Below, piece by piece: positions 56,871-64,000 of a DNA stretch of 64,000 nucleotides. How positions within the stretch are numbered: the stretch's first letter is position 1; each line of letters begins with the position of its first letter. The notes beneath the pieces were generated by a model. The model ran no database searches. It was not told the DNA's origin and saw nothing but the letters and a program-made list of their open reading frames with translations. The stretch spans positions 1,240,001-1,304,000 of the forward strand of contig OZ219783.1 of the NCBI GenBank assembly GCA_964291305.2. Direction: 5' to 3'. A program made the translations under genes and the position numbers. The stretch comes from VXNF01 sp964291305. Its GTDB lineage: Bacteria; Actinomycetota; Acidimicrobiia; Acidimicrobiales; CATQHL01.

Positions 56871-57478
56871 TGGACGCCGAACGGCGGCGGGCGCTTGAAG
56901 CCGTGCTGATGGTTGCAACCGAGCCGGTTGCGGCACAACTAATGGCGCAACTGCTGGAAATCTCCCTGGCCGAGGTGGAGGCGGAGCTGGCCGACATTGC
57001 TCGGTCCTGCGAGGGTAGGGGCTTCAGGCTGGAGCAGATCGCTGGTGGTTACCGCTTTGCCAGCCATCCCGACTGCGCTCCTTACGTAGAGCGTTTCGTG
57101 CTGGCTCGCGAGCCCGTCCGACTATCGGGCGCAGCTTTAGAGACTCTCGGTGTCATCGCCTACAAACAGCCGGTCTCACGCTCGCAAATCGCTGCCATCC
57201 GCGGGGTAAACGCAGACGGAGTTGTACGTACCCTGCAGCGCCGGGGACTGGTGGAACCGGTCTCCCATGACCCGGGGCCGGGAAACGCCGTGCTTTTCGG
57301 AACCACCACACTGTTTTTAGAGAACCTCGGCCTCGACACGCTGGCTGATCTTCCACCGCTGGGCGACTTCGTACCCGACTCTGAGGTCATCGAGGCCATA
57401 GACACCTCTTTGCGTGACGGGGAGCGGCCTCGGCGTCACGACGGGGGACAGGGGTCGGCGCCTGAAACGCCTGCGTGA
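56870..57478 (+). CDS. scpB: Segregation and condensation protein B
   Basis: A 202-residue partner of ScpA with two winged-helix domains; V-I-A-Y-K-Q-P-V-S-R-S-Q-I-x-x-I-R-G-V is the family signature. ATG 56870 overlaps the scpA stop; the longer frame to 56807 is not needed. A charged tail of about 30 residues ends the protein. GTGA overlap with the pseudouridine synthase. Confidence 0.92.
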   Translation: MDAERRRALEAVLMVATEPVAAQLMAQLLEISLAEVEAELADIARSCEGRGFRLEQIAGGYRFASHPDCAPYVERFVLAREPVRLSGAALETLGVIAYKQPVSRSQIAAIRGVNADGVVRTLQRRGLVEPVSHDPGPGNAVLFGTTTLFLENLGLDTLADLPPLGDFVPDSEVIEAIDTSLRDGERPRRHDGGQGSAPETPA

Positions 57479-58242
57479 GCGAACCCCAGCTACCGCACAG
57501 CGGCGAGCGACTGCAGAAGGTCCTGTCAGCGGCTGGAGTTGCTAGCCGTCGCCGGGTCGAAGAGATGGTGTGGGCGGGGCAGATCCGCGTCAACGGTCAA
57601 CTGGCTCACATTGGTCAGCGAATCCGGCCCGATGTGGACATCGTGGAGGTGGCAGGAAAGGTCATCGGGCTGCGCCGCGACTTGGTGTATTACCTGCTGA
57701 ACAAGCCTGCGGGGGTGGTGAGTACGGCTAGTGATCCCCAGGGCCGCCCGACGGTGCTGGATGGGTTGCCTGCCGAGCCCCGTGTTTACCCGGTTGGCCG
57801 TTTGGATTTGGACAGCGAAGGCTTGTTGCTCTTGACCAATGACGGTGACTTAGCTCGCTGGGTTATGCACCCGTCGACCGGCTGCGAGAAGGAGTATCTG
57901 GTGGCCGTTGAGGGCCGCATTGCCGCGGGAGTTCTGCGAGCTTTACGTTCGGGTGTGGAGCTGTCTGACGGGCGCACCTCACCAGCGCGGGTTTCCACCC
58001 CGCAGCAGGGGTTGCTGCGCATCGTCTTGACCGAGGGACGCAATCGGCAAGTTCGCCGCATGTGCGGTGCCGTCGGCCTAACGGTCACTCGCCTAGTCCG
58101 CACCCGCATTGGCCCCTTGCGGGACACTCGTTTGGGGCCGGGGCAGTGGCGACAACTTGCGCAGGCCGAACTGCGGCTGCTGGAGTCGTCGCTCGGGACC
58201 GACTTGGAGCCGGCGGACCAGCAACCGTACCGCCCGCGGTGA
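57475..58242 (+). CDS. RluB/RsuA-family pseudouridine synthase
   Basis: A 255-residue enzyme with an N-terminal S4 domain (about 8-60) and a catalytic domain with the Asp in V-G-R-L-D-L-D-S-E-G-L-L near 105 and E-G-R-N-R-Q-V-R-R-M near 185. By context after scpAB it corresponds to RluB, which modifies 23S rRNA U2605 (E. coli numbering); the exact target here is inferred. Confidence 0.92.
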   Translation: MSEPQLPHSGERLQKVLSAAGVASRRRVEEMVWAGQIRVNGQLAHIGQRIRPDVDIVEVAGKVIGLRRDLVYYLLNKPAGVVSTASDPQGRPTVLDGLPAEPRVYPVGRLDLDSEGLLLLTNDGDLARWVMHPSTGCEKEYLVAVEGRIAAGVLRALRSGVELSDGRTSPARVSTPQQGLLRIVLTEGRNRQVRRMCGAVGLTVTRLVRTRIGPLRDTRLGPGQWRQLAQAELRLLESSLGTDLEPADQQPYRPR

Positions 58243-58270
58243 TGTCGGCCTCTACCGCAGGTCGGAGCTT

Positions 58271-58666
58271 GTGAGTTCGGTAGAATCTCCCGCCGTGCCG
58301 CGCCAGTTGAGAGCTCTGCGAGGAGCGGTAGCCATCTCCGAGGACACTCCTGAAGTGGTGGCTTCGCAAGTCGAAGCACTTTTGCGCCAGTCATTCAACC
58401 GCAATGACATCGCCCCGGAGGATCTAGTCAGCATCTTATTTACCGCCACTGACGATATCTGTTCGGCGTTCCCGGCTCAGGCAGCACGCGAGCGGCTGGG
58501 GCTGGTTGACGTCCCTCTGCTCTGTGCCCGTGAAATGAACGTGGAGGGTGCCCTACCTGGGATGATCCGCGTGCTGGTGCATTTCTATACCGATCGAGAG
58601 CGCGCCGCGGTACAGCATGTATATCTGGGCTCGGCAACCGCTTTGCGCCCCGATCTGACACCCTAG
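58271..58666 (+). CDS. aroH: Chorismate mutase, AroH type
   Basis: Converts chorismate to prephenate for Phe and Tyr synthesis. The 131-residue protein matches the trimeric B. subtilis AroH fold: L-R-G-A-V near the start (active-site Arg), S-I-L-F-T-A-T-D-D, C-A-R-E-M-N-V-E-G (active-site Glu) and H-V-Y-L-G-S-A-T-A-L-R-P-D-L at the end. GTG 58271 is chosen, with GGAG seven bases upstream; GTG 58295 is an alternative. tyrA, the next pathway enzyme, follows six bases downstream. Confidence 0.92.
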   Translation: MSSVESPAVPRQLRALRGAVAISEDTPEVVASQVEALLRQSFNRNDIAPEDLVSILFTATDDICSAFPAQAARERLGLVDVPLLCAREMNVEGALPGMIRVLVHFYTDRERAAVQHVYLGSATALRPDLTP

Positions 58667-58672
58667 AGCCTT

Positions 58673-59758
58673 ATGGGATTGGGAGCGCCGGTAGCCCTCG
58701 CCGGCAGCGTCCAAATACACGGGCTCGGTCTAATCGGCGGGTCGATTGGCCTCGGTTTGCGTGCTGCGGGTTGGTGGGTTTCGGGCTGGGATATCGATGA
58801 GCTGCGAGCCAGGCAGGCTTTGCGCTTAGGTGTGGTGAACGAACTTGCTCAGACCCCAAACGTAGACGTGACATTTGTGGCCACGCCGGGGGCGGAGATC
58901 CCAAGGCTGGCCAGAGAGGCCCTTGAGGCCGGCGAGGGCGTCGTTACGGATGTGGGCAGTGTGAAGGGGCCAATCTGTGCGGACATAGAGCACCCTCGCT
59001 TTGTCGGTGGGCACCCCATGGCCGGCAGCGAGCAGATGGGCATCGCCGGTGCCCGACCAGATATGTTCGCTGGTGCGGTTTGGGTGTTGACGCCCAGCGC
59101 CTCCACTCTCGATGCGACCTACACGGCTGTACGGGCTGTGGTGGCCGAGTTGGGTGCGGAGGCAGTCACCATGACGCCAAGCCTGCACGACACGCTGGTT
59201 TCGGTCGTCTCGCATGTGCCGCACCTGACTGCTGCGACTCTGATGCGCTTGGCGGATGAGCGAACTGCCGATCGGGCTGTGCTGCAACGTCTCGCCGCTG
59301 GGGGGTTTCGCGACATGACTCGCGTAGCGGCTGGCAGCTCGGATATTTGGCTGGACATCTGCGATGCCAACAGCTTGGCAATCTGCGCTTCGCTGGACCG
59401 TCTGATCGAAGCCCTGGCGGAGATACGCGATGTAGTGCAACGAGGCGAGCGTGACACTCTGCGAGTAATGCTAGAGCAGGCACGGGTGGCGCGAATCAAC
59501 CTGCCTTCGGGGATCCCCGCCGATGTGGAGTTGGCCGCGCTGCGGGTACCGGTGAAGGATCGGCCCGGCGAGGTCGCTCGCATCGCCACCCTCGCTACCG
59601 AAATCGATGTCAACATCTACGACCTGGAGATCGCCCATTCCACCGAGGGCGACCGGGGTGTTCTAATCATGATCGTGGCTGCTGACTTAGCGGAGCGTCT
59701 GCGGGCCGCTCTGGCGGCCGACGGCTATCCCTCCTCGGTACGACACCTGGGCGTCTGA
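58673..59758 (+). CDS. tyrA: Prephenate dehydrogenase with C-terminal ACT domain
   Basis: Oxidatively decarboxylates prephenate to 4-hydroxyphenylpyruvate for tyrosine. The NAD motif G-L-G-L-I-G-G-S-I-G-L-G-L is at the N-terminus, V-G-G-H-P-M-A-G-S-E lies near 113, and the catalytic His is in S-H-V-P-H near 181. Residues about 285-361 form an ACT domain, which usually senses tyrosine or another amino acid, so feedback control is likely. Between aroH and aroA. Confidence 0.94.
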   Translation: MGLGAPVALAGSVQIHGLGLIGGSIGLGLRAAGWWVSGWDIDELRARQALRLGVVNELAQTPNVDVTFVATPGAEIPRLAREALEAGEGVVTDVGSVKGPICADIEHPRFVGGHPMAGSEQMGIAGARPDMFAGAVWVLTPSASTLDATYTAVRAVVAELGAEAVTMTPSLHDTLVSVVSHVPHLTAATLMRLADERTADRAVLQRLAAGGFRDMTRVAAGSSDIWLDICDANSLAICASLDRLIEALAEIRDVVQRGERDTLRVMLEQARVARINLPSGIPADVELAALRVPVKDRPGEVARIATLATEIDVNIYDLEIAHSTEGDRGVLIMIVAADLAERLRAALAADGYPSSVRHLGV

Positions 59759-59761
59759 GAC

Positions 59762-61051
59762 ATGCAGCCGGTGAGCCTGAGCGGCGACGGCGACACACTG
59801 TTGGTCAGCGCTGGCGGGCCGCTTAGTGGCGATTTGCGAGTGCCCGGCGACAAGTCGATCTCACACCGAGCGCTGCTGTTGGCTGCCCTCGCAGAGGGCA
59901 CTTCGCATATCGCTGGACTATCTGACGGTGCCGATGTGGCTGCCAGCGCCGCGGCAGTACAGTCGCTAGGGGCGATCCTGCAGCGGACAGGGGAGTCGGT
60001 GACCATGCTGGGCGGAACGTTGCGACAGCCCGCCGGCCTCATCGACGTGGGCAACTCCGGGACCTCCATCCGCCTGCTCGCTGGCATTGCTGCCGGATGC
60101 CCTTTCACGACGGTCATTTCGGGGGATGCCTCGCTGAACCAGCGTCCTATGGACCGAGTAGTTGAGCCTTTGCGGCTCATGGGTGCGGACCTCCAGGGTG
60201 CCGACGGGGGACGGCGGGCGCCGCTGCGCATCACCGGTGGAAACCTGCGGGGCATAACCTGGCAACCGCCTGTGGCCAGCGCCCAGGTAAAAGGGGCCGT
60301 CCTGCTGGCCGGACTGTTTGCCGACGGCGAGACTGTGGTGCGCGAACCGATTCCCACGCGTGCCCACACCGAGGAGATGCTGGCGGCGTTTGGGGCCGAT
60401 GTGCGGATCGGTCCTGGCGAGGTGGCGGTGCGAGCCTCGCGGCCGGCACCTTTTGATTTCGTCGTGCCAGGCGACCCGTCGGCGGCTGCCTTCTGGCTGG
60501 TGGGAGCTGCACTGATACCGGACAGCGAGTTAACCGTGCACGACGTGTACCAAGGCCAGGGTCGAGATGGCTACCTGAAGGTGCTGGCCCGTATGGGTGC
60601 CGATATCTCGGTGGTGCCGTCAGGCCACGGGCGAGTCCGAGTGGTGGTCCGTCACGGTCCGCTGCGCGGCGTGACCGTGTCAGCAGAGGAGGTGCCGGAC
60701 CTCATCGACGAGATTCCCGTGCTGGCAGTGGCGGCAGCCGCAGCAGAAGGCGTGACTCGCTTCGAGGGGGTCGGCGAGTTGCGACACAAGGAGAGCAACC
60801 GCCTTATCACTGTGACCGATGGTCTAGCGGCTCTCGCTATTGCAGCCGAGGTAGATGGCGACACTTTGGTGGTGAAAGGCGCTTCGCGGTTGCAGCGTGG
60901 CCGAGTCGACGCAGCCGGGGACCATCGCATCGCCATGGCGTTCTGTATTGCAGCCCTGGTGGCTGGAGGGGGCGAGATCTTGGGCTGGCGTTCTGTCGCT
61001 ACCAGCTACCCCGGCTTCATTGCGGATCTAGCGTCGTGTCAGGCTTCGTGA
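59762..61051 (+). CDS. aroA: 3-phosphoshikimate 1-carboxyvinyltransferase (EPSP synthase)
   Basis: Joins shikimate 3-phosphate and phosphoenolpyruvate. In 429 residues it has G-D-K-S-I-S-H-R-A, G-N-S-G-T-S-I-R-L-L, L-R-H-K-E-S-N-R and D-H-R-I-A-M-A-F, all substrate-binding motifs of the family. Three bases after tyrA, and overlapping cmk. Confidence 0.96.
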   Translation: MQPVSLSGDGDTLLVSAGGPLSGDLRVPGDKSISHRALLLAALAEGTSHIAGLSDGADVAASAAAVQSLGAILQRTGESVTMLGGTLRQPAGLIDVGNSGTSIRLLAGIAAGCPFTTVISGDASLNQRPMDRVVEPLRLMGADLQGADGGRRAPLRITGGNLRGITWQPPVASAQVKGAVLLAGLFADGETVVREPIPTRAHTEEMLAAFGADVRIGPGEVAVRASRPAPFDFVVPGDPSAAAFWLVGAALIPDSELTVHDVYQGQGRDGYLKVLARMGADISVVPSGHGRVRVVVRHGPLRGVTVSAEEVPDLIDEIPVLAVAAAAAEGVTRFEGVGELRHKESNRLITVTDGLAALAIAAEVDGDTLVVKGASRLQRGRVDAAGDHRIAMAFCIAALVAGGGEILGWRSVATSYPGFIADLASCQAS

Positions 61052-61713
61052 GGCCGGCAGTGCAGGTAGCCATCGACGGACCCGGGGGTGCGGGCAAAAC
61101 GTCAGTCGCCCGAGCCGTGGCTGATGCTCTGGGAGTGGAGTACCTAGATACTGGCGCCATGTACCGAGCTGTGGCTGCGGCGGTGTTGCAGCGGGGGATT
61201 AGTCCCACCGATGGCGAAGCGGTGGCCGCGGTGGCCTCTCATGTGGCAGATGAAATTGAGTTGGACCGAGGCGTGGTGTTGCTCGAGGGAGTTGACGTGA
61301 GTTCGGAGATCCGGGGCGCGGAGGTGACCGAAGCGGTCAGCGGTGTGGCTGCCAACCCGGCAGTGCGCGCCATTATGGTGGCGCGTCAGCAGGCTTGGGC
61401 TGCGGCCCGCCGCGGGTGTGTTATGGAGGGTCGGGATATCACTACCGTGGTGCTTCCCGAAGCCGATGTCCGGGTCTACCTCAGTGCTGATGCAGCGGTG
61501 CGGGCGCGCCGCCGCTCGGGTGAATCGGGGGGCAACGAAGCTGCTGTCCGCGCTGCGCTTTCCGAGCGGGATCGCCGCGACAGCACTCGCCACCACGACC
61601 CGCTGCCGGCACCGGGGAGCCTGCCGACGGGAGTACGCCAAATCGACACCACGCACTGCGCCGTCAGCGAGGTGGTCGCTGAGATCATGCAGTTGATCGA
61701 GACCGTTCGGTAA
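61048..61713 (+). CDS. cmk: Cytidylate kinase
   Basis: Phosphorylates CMP and dCMP. The P-loop I-D-G-P-G-G-A-G-K-T-S is at the N-terminus, followed by D-T-G-A-M-Y-R-A and G-R-D-I-T-T-V-V-L-P, the CMP-site residues. GTG 61048 makes a GTGA overlap with the aroA stop, the pattern used throughout this window; GTG 61036 is an alternative that adds four residues. Following aroA is the usual actinobacterial place. Confidence 0.94.
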   Translation: MRPAVQVAIDGPGGAGKTSVARAVADALGVEYLDTGAMYRAVAAAVLQRGISPTDGEAVAAVASHVADEIELDRGVVLLEGVDVSSEIRGAEVTEAVSGVAANPAVRAIMVARQQAWAAARRGCVMEGRDITTVVLPEADVRVYLSADAAVRARRRSGESGGNEAAVRAALSERDRRDSTRHHDPLPAPGSLPTGVRQIDTTHCAVSEVVAEIMQLIETVR

Positions 61714-61723
61714 TGCTTCAACC

Positions 61724-62467
61724 ATGAGTGCCGCTGCCCGGCAACCGCCCAGACCCCAGCCGTCGGCCGATCCGCGCCACGGAGGGGTGACTTTTGGGCT
61801 TCCACCGTCGTGGTATGGCATCCTGCTTTACCACACGTGCCGCTGGTTGCTCTTGATCATTATGGGGTCCTACCTAAGGATCCGCCGCCGCAACCATCGG
61901 CGGATGCCCTCTGGCCCGGTGATCCTGACGCCGGCTGGTCATCGGTCCAACCTGGACACGCCGCTGGTTGGAGCGGCTTCGCCTCGACGGCTCAACTACA
62001 TGGCCAAGAGTTCGCTGTTTAAGAGCCCTTTCTGGACGCGTTTTCTCACCGCGGTGGGGGGGTTTCCTACCGAACGGGACCGAGTGGATCGTCGGGCGCT
62101 GCACTGCGCTCGGGCGGCGCTAGACCGCGGCGAGCCGGTGGTGGTGTTCCCCGAGGGGGAGCGCAAATCCGGGCCGCGGGTTCAGCCGCTCTTTGACGGT
62201 CCGATCTGGCTCTCGGTTATGACCGGCGCGCCTATTCTGCCAGTGGGTATCGGTGGTTCCGAGCAGGCCATGCCTAAGGGAGCTGTGTTTCCTCGTTTCC
62301 GCCGGGTGCGATTTATCTTTGGCGAGTTAATTCCGGCACCGAAACCCGCTGAAGGCAGGCGTACAGTCACCAGTTCGCAGCGGGCCGAGGCGAGCGCCCG
62401 GCTGCGTGAGACCCTACAGCAGCTCTTCGATGAAGCCCAGGCTTGGGCGGGGGTGGCGGGTTACTGA
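61724..62467 (+). CDS. 1-acyl-sn-glycerol-3-phosphate acyltransferase family (PlsC)
   Basis: A 247-residue membrane-associated acyltransferase. It has the catalytic H-R-S-N-L-D (HX4D), a hydrophobic N-terminal segment (about 35-48) and V-F-P-E-G-E-R-K-S-G (substrate Glu motif; Thr is usual where Glu stands). It probably acylates lysophosphatidate in phospholipid synthesis. It ends by overlapping the convergent ispH by seven bases. Confidence 0.88.
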   Translation: MSAAARQPPRPQPSADPRHGGVTFGLPPSWYGILLYHTCRWLLLIIMGSYLRIRRRNHRRMPSGPVILTPAGHRSNLDTPLVGAASPRRLNYMAKSSLFKSPFWTRFLTAVGGFPTERDRVDRRALHCARAALDRGEPVVVFPEGERKSGPRVQPLFDGPIWLSVMTGAPILPVGIGGSEQAMPKGAVFPRFRRVRFIFGELIPAPKPAEGRRTVTSSQRAEASARLRETLQQLFDEAQAWAGVAGY

Positions 62468-63480
62468 AGGACGGAGCTGGCTTCTACGAGGCGGTCACCG
62501 CCTACTCCCTCGGGTGGTACAGCTCCGAGAGTGATGGCGGCGAAACCGGTCACGGCGCTGAGTAACTCACGTAGTTGGCGGGGAGGGGGAAAGTACTCGT
62601 CCTCGGTGGTGACGCTGACCTCTTCAGTGCCCGAGCACGGGGCCAGGCGCTCCAGCACCTCGGTGACAAGTTCCTCGGGGGCCGAGGCACCGGCGGTGAG
62701 CCCAACAGTGCCGCATAGATCAGCGGGCAGCTCCGAGGCGCGGTTGACGCGCAACACTCGGGGGCATCCCATGTCGTTGGCTAAGCGCTCCAGCGCCAAC
62801 GTGTTGGAGGAATTTGCCGAGCCCACGATCACGAAGGCATCACAGCGTTCGGCAATGGCAGCCAGGGCCGCTTGACGGTTCGTGGTGGCAAAGCACAGGT
62901 CGCTACGGCCTGGGGTCCACATGCTAGGGAATCGCTCTCGAGCGGCCTCAGCTACTTCGGCCCAGTCCCGGTGGCTGAGCGTGGTCTGGGCCAGCAGGGC
63001 GACCGGTTCGGCAAAGTCCGGCAGGGACGCCACGTCCCCGGTGGACTCCACTCGGTGGATAGCCTCGGGTGCTACCGCCATTGTCCCGACGGCTTCCTCG
63101 TGGCCATCGTGGCCGACGTAGACGATGCGGTAGCCCTTACCGGCGCGGACCCGCACCTCATGGTGCACCTTGGTTACTAGCGGACAGACCGAATCCACCA
63201 CGTAGCCACCCCGCTCATAGGCGGCGGCCTGTACTTCGGGAGCCGAACCGTGAGCGCTCAGCATTAGGGGGGAGCCAGCAGGCACCTCAGCGATGTCGTC
63301 CACGAAGACCACTCCCAAGGCCTCGAACTGCTTTACCACCAGCTTGTTGTGGACGATCTCGTGGTAGCAGTAGACCGGCGGTTCGAAGGCGCTGACCATG
63401 ACAGCCAGAGCCTTGATTGCCATCTCGACGCCGGCGCAGAACCCTCGCGGCGACGCCAGTAGGACCTTTTCCACTGCCAT
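62461..63480 (-). CDS. ispH: 4-hydroxy-3-methylbut-2-enyl diphosphate reductase
   Basis: The last enzyme of the MEP isoprenoid pathway, making IPP and DMAPP with a [4Fe-4S] cluster. The three cluster Cys are Cys15 (G-F-C-A-G), Cys98 (S-V-C-P-L) and Cys195 (D-L-C-F-A-T). The catalytic Glu is in G-H-E-E-A-V-G near 127, with S-A-N-S-S-N-T for the diphosphate. 339 residues. Its stop overlaps plsC on the other strand. Confidence 0.96.
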   Translation of the reverse strand: MAVEKVLLASPRGFCAGVEMAIKALAVMVSAFEPPVYCYHEIVHNKLVVKQFEALGVVFVDDIAEVPAGSPLMLSAHGSAPEVQAAAYERGGYVVDSVCPLVTKVHHEVRVRAGKGYRIVYVGHDGHEEAVGTMAVAPEAIHRVESTGDVASLPDFAEPVALLAQTTLSHRDWAEVAEAARERFPSMWTPGRSDLCFATTNRQAALAAIAERCDAFVIVGSANSSNTLALERLANDMGCPRVLRVNRASELPADLCGTVGLTAGASAPEELVTEVLERLAPCSGTEEVSVTTEDEYFPPPRQLRELLSAVTGFAAITLGAVPPEGVGGDRLVEASSVLQ

Positions 63481-63524
63481 CCATCTCAGACTACCTGCCC
63501 GAGGTGCGGCGGTAGAATTTGTCT

Positions 63525-64000
63525 ATGGCTCGCCCATGCGTTATTGCCTTGGAGCCGGCGGGTCCGGCAGCGCAAGCAGGTCTAGTTCTCGGCGACGAGT
63601 TGGTCTCGTTGAATGGCGTGGCGCCCCGCGATGTGCTGGAGTACCGCAGCCTGGTGGACGAACCTCTAGTTGAGCTAGAGGTTTATCGGGGTGGCCTACA
63701 GTTCAGCGTAGAGGTCCACAAGCCGGCCGGCGCTCCGCTGGGCTTGGAAGTGCACTCCGCACTTTTTGACCAAGTGCGTACCTGCGACAATCACTGCGAG
63801 TTCTGTTTCATTTACCAACTTCCACCCGGGATGCGCTCCAGCCTCTACTTAAAAGACGATGACTACCGGTTGTCGTTTCTCTACGGCAACTTCACCACGC
63901 TTACTCGCTTCACCGAGGCTGACCTCGAGCGGGTCCTGGACGAGGGTCTCTCGCCGCTGTTCGTAAGCATCCACGCAACTGACGGCGATTTACGGGCCGA
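63525..64000 (+). CDS. DUF512/radical-SAM PDZ protein, C-terminus cut by window edge
   Basis: The first 158 codons of a larger protein. Residues about 2-65 are PDZ-like (P-A-A-Q-A-G-L-V-L-G-D-E-L-V-S-L-N-G). A radical-SAM type cluster C-D-N-H-C-E-F-C (CX3CX2C) follows near 88-95, with F-I-Y-Q-L-P-P-G-M-R and D-D-D-Y-R-L-S-F-L-Y-G-N-F-T. These mark the DUF512 family usually encoded before der/engA. Function unknown, probably an Fe-S radical-SAM enzyme. Confidence 0.9.
   Translation, partial: MARPCVIALEPAGPAAQAGLVLGDELVSLNGVAPRDVLEYRSLVDEPLVELEVYRGGLQFSVEVHKPAGAPLGLEVHSALFDQVRTCDNHCEFCFIYQLPPGMRSSLYLKDDDYRLSFLYGNFTTLTRFTEADLERVLDEGLSPLFVSIHATDGDLRA

Overview
The window looks like a chromosomal segment of a high-GC actinobacterium, most likely from the class Acidimicrobiia. 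The basis is the 16S rRNA sequence together with the gene neighbourhoods infC-rpmI-rplT-pheST, tlyA-nadK-recN-pyrG-xerD-scpAB and aroH-tyrA-aroA-cmk. GTG and TTG starts are common. Many neighbouring genes overlap by 1 to 4 bases (ATGA, GTGA, TTGA or TGATG junctions), which points to long translationally coupled operons. The taxonomic call is inference; a 16S search would settle it.

Layout. (a) About 1-14,300 is a catabolic region. A minus-strand operon carries a branched-chain-amino-acid-type ABC transporter (binding lipoprotein, LivH, and a fused LivM-LivG, with no LivF), then a GntR/FCD regulator, an acyl-CoA dehydrogenase, a zinc alcohol dehydrogenase and a cytochrome P450 cut by the window edge. 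Around it lie a fumarylacetoacetate-hydrolase-family enzyme, an acetoacetate-decarboxylase-family protein, a second P450, a second acyl-CoA-dehydrogenase-like flavoprotein, an aldehyde dehydrogenase and an RsmC-like methyltransferase. The substrate cannot be named from the sequence. (b) 14,362-23,445 holds housekeeping genes: def, fmt, a moaB/mogA-type gene, hisG, a DUF1844-like gene, infC-rpmI-rplT, a TrmH-family methyltransferase and pheST. (c) 23,491-32,020 is an arginine operon argC-J-B-D-F-R-G-H with a near-ideal ARG-box palindrome in front of argC; argJ is split in two frames at a run of G. A 3-methyladenine DNA glycosylase gene is coupled to its end. (d) 32,752-37,745 holds a MOSC protein, a class A penicillin-binding protein with a small membrane partner, and tyrS. 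(e) 37,786-43,182 is a full 16S-23S-5S rRNA operon with promoter, processing stems and terminator, and no spacer tRNA. (f) 43,240-64,000 holds a TPR-like protein, class I aldolase, 2-oxoacid:ferredoxin oxidoreductase korAB behind a CRP-like palindrome, a HAD phosphatase, tlyA, nadK, recN, pyrG, xerD, trpS, scpA, scpB, an RluB-type synthase, aroH, tyrA, aroA, cmk, plsC, ispH and the start of a PDZ/radical-SAM DUF512 protein.

No CRISPR array, prophage, transposase or defence cassette was seen. The observations most worth checking are the split argJ, the infC start (a good Shine-Dalgarno site in front of an AUU codon that is followed in frame by UGA and then UUG), two short tandem duplications that each copy the 3' end of a gene (hisG and the DNA glycosylase), the LivM-LivG fusion without LivF, and the regulatory palindromes before argC, korA and the liv operon.
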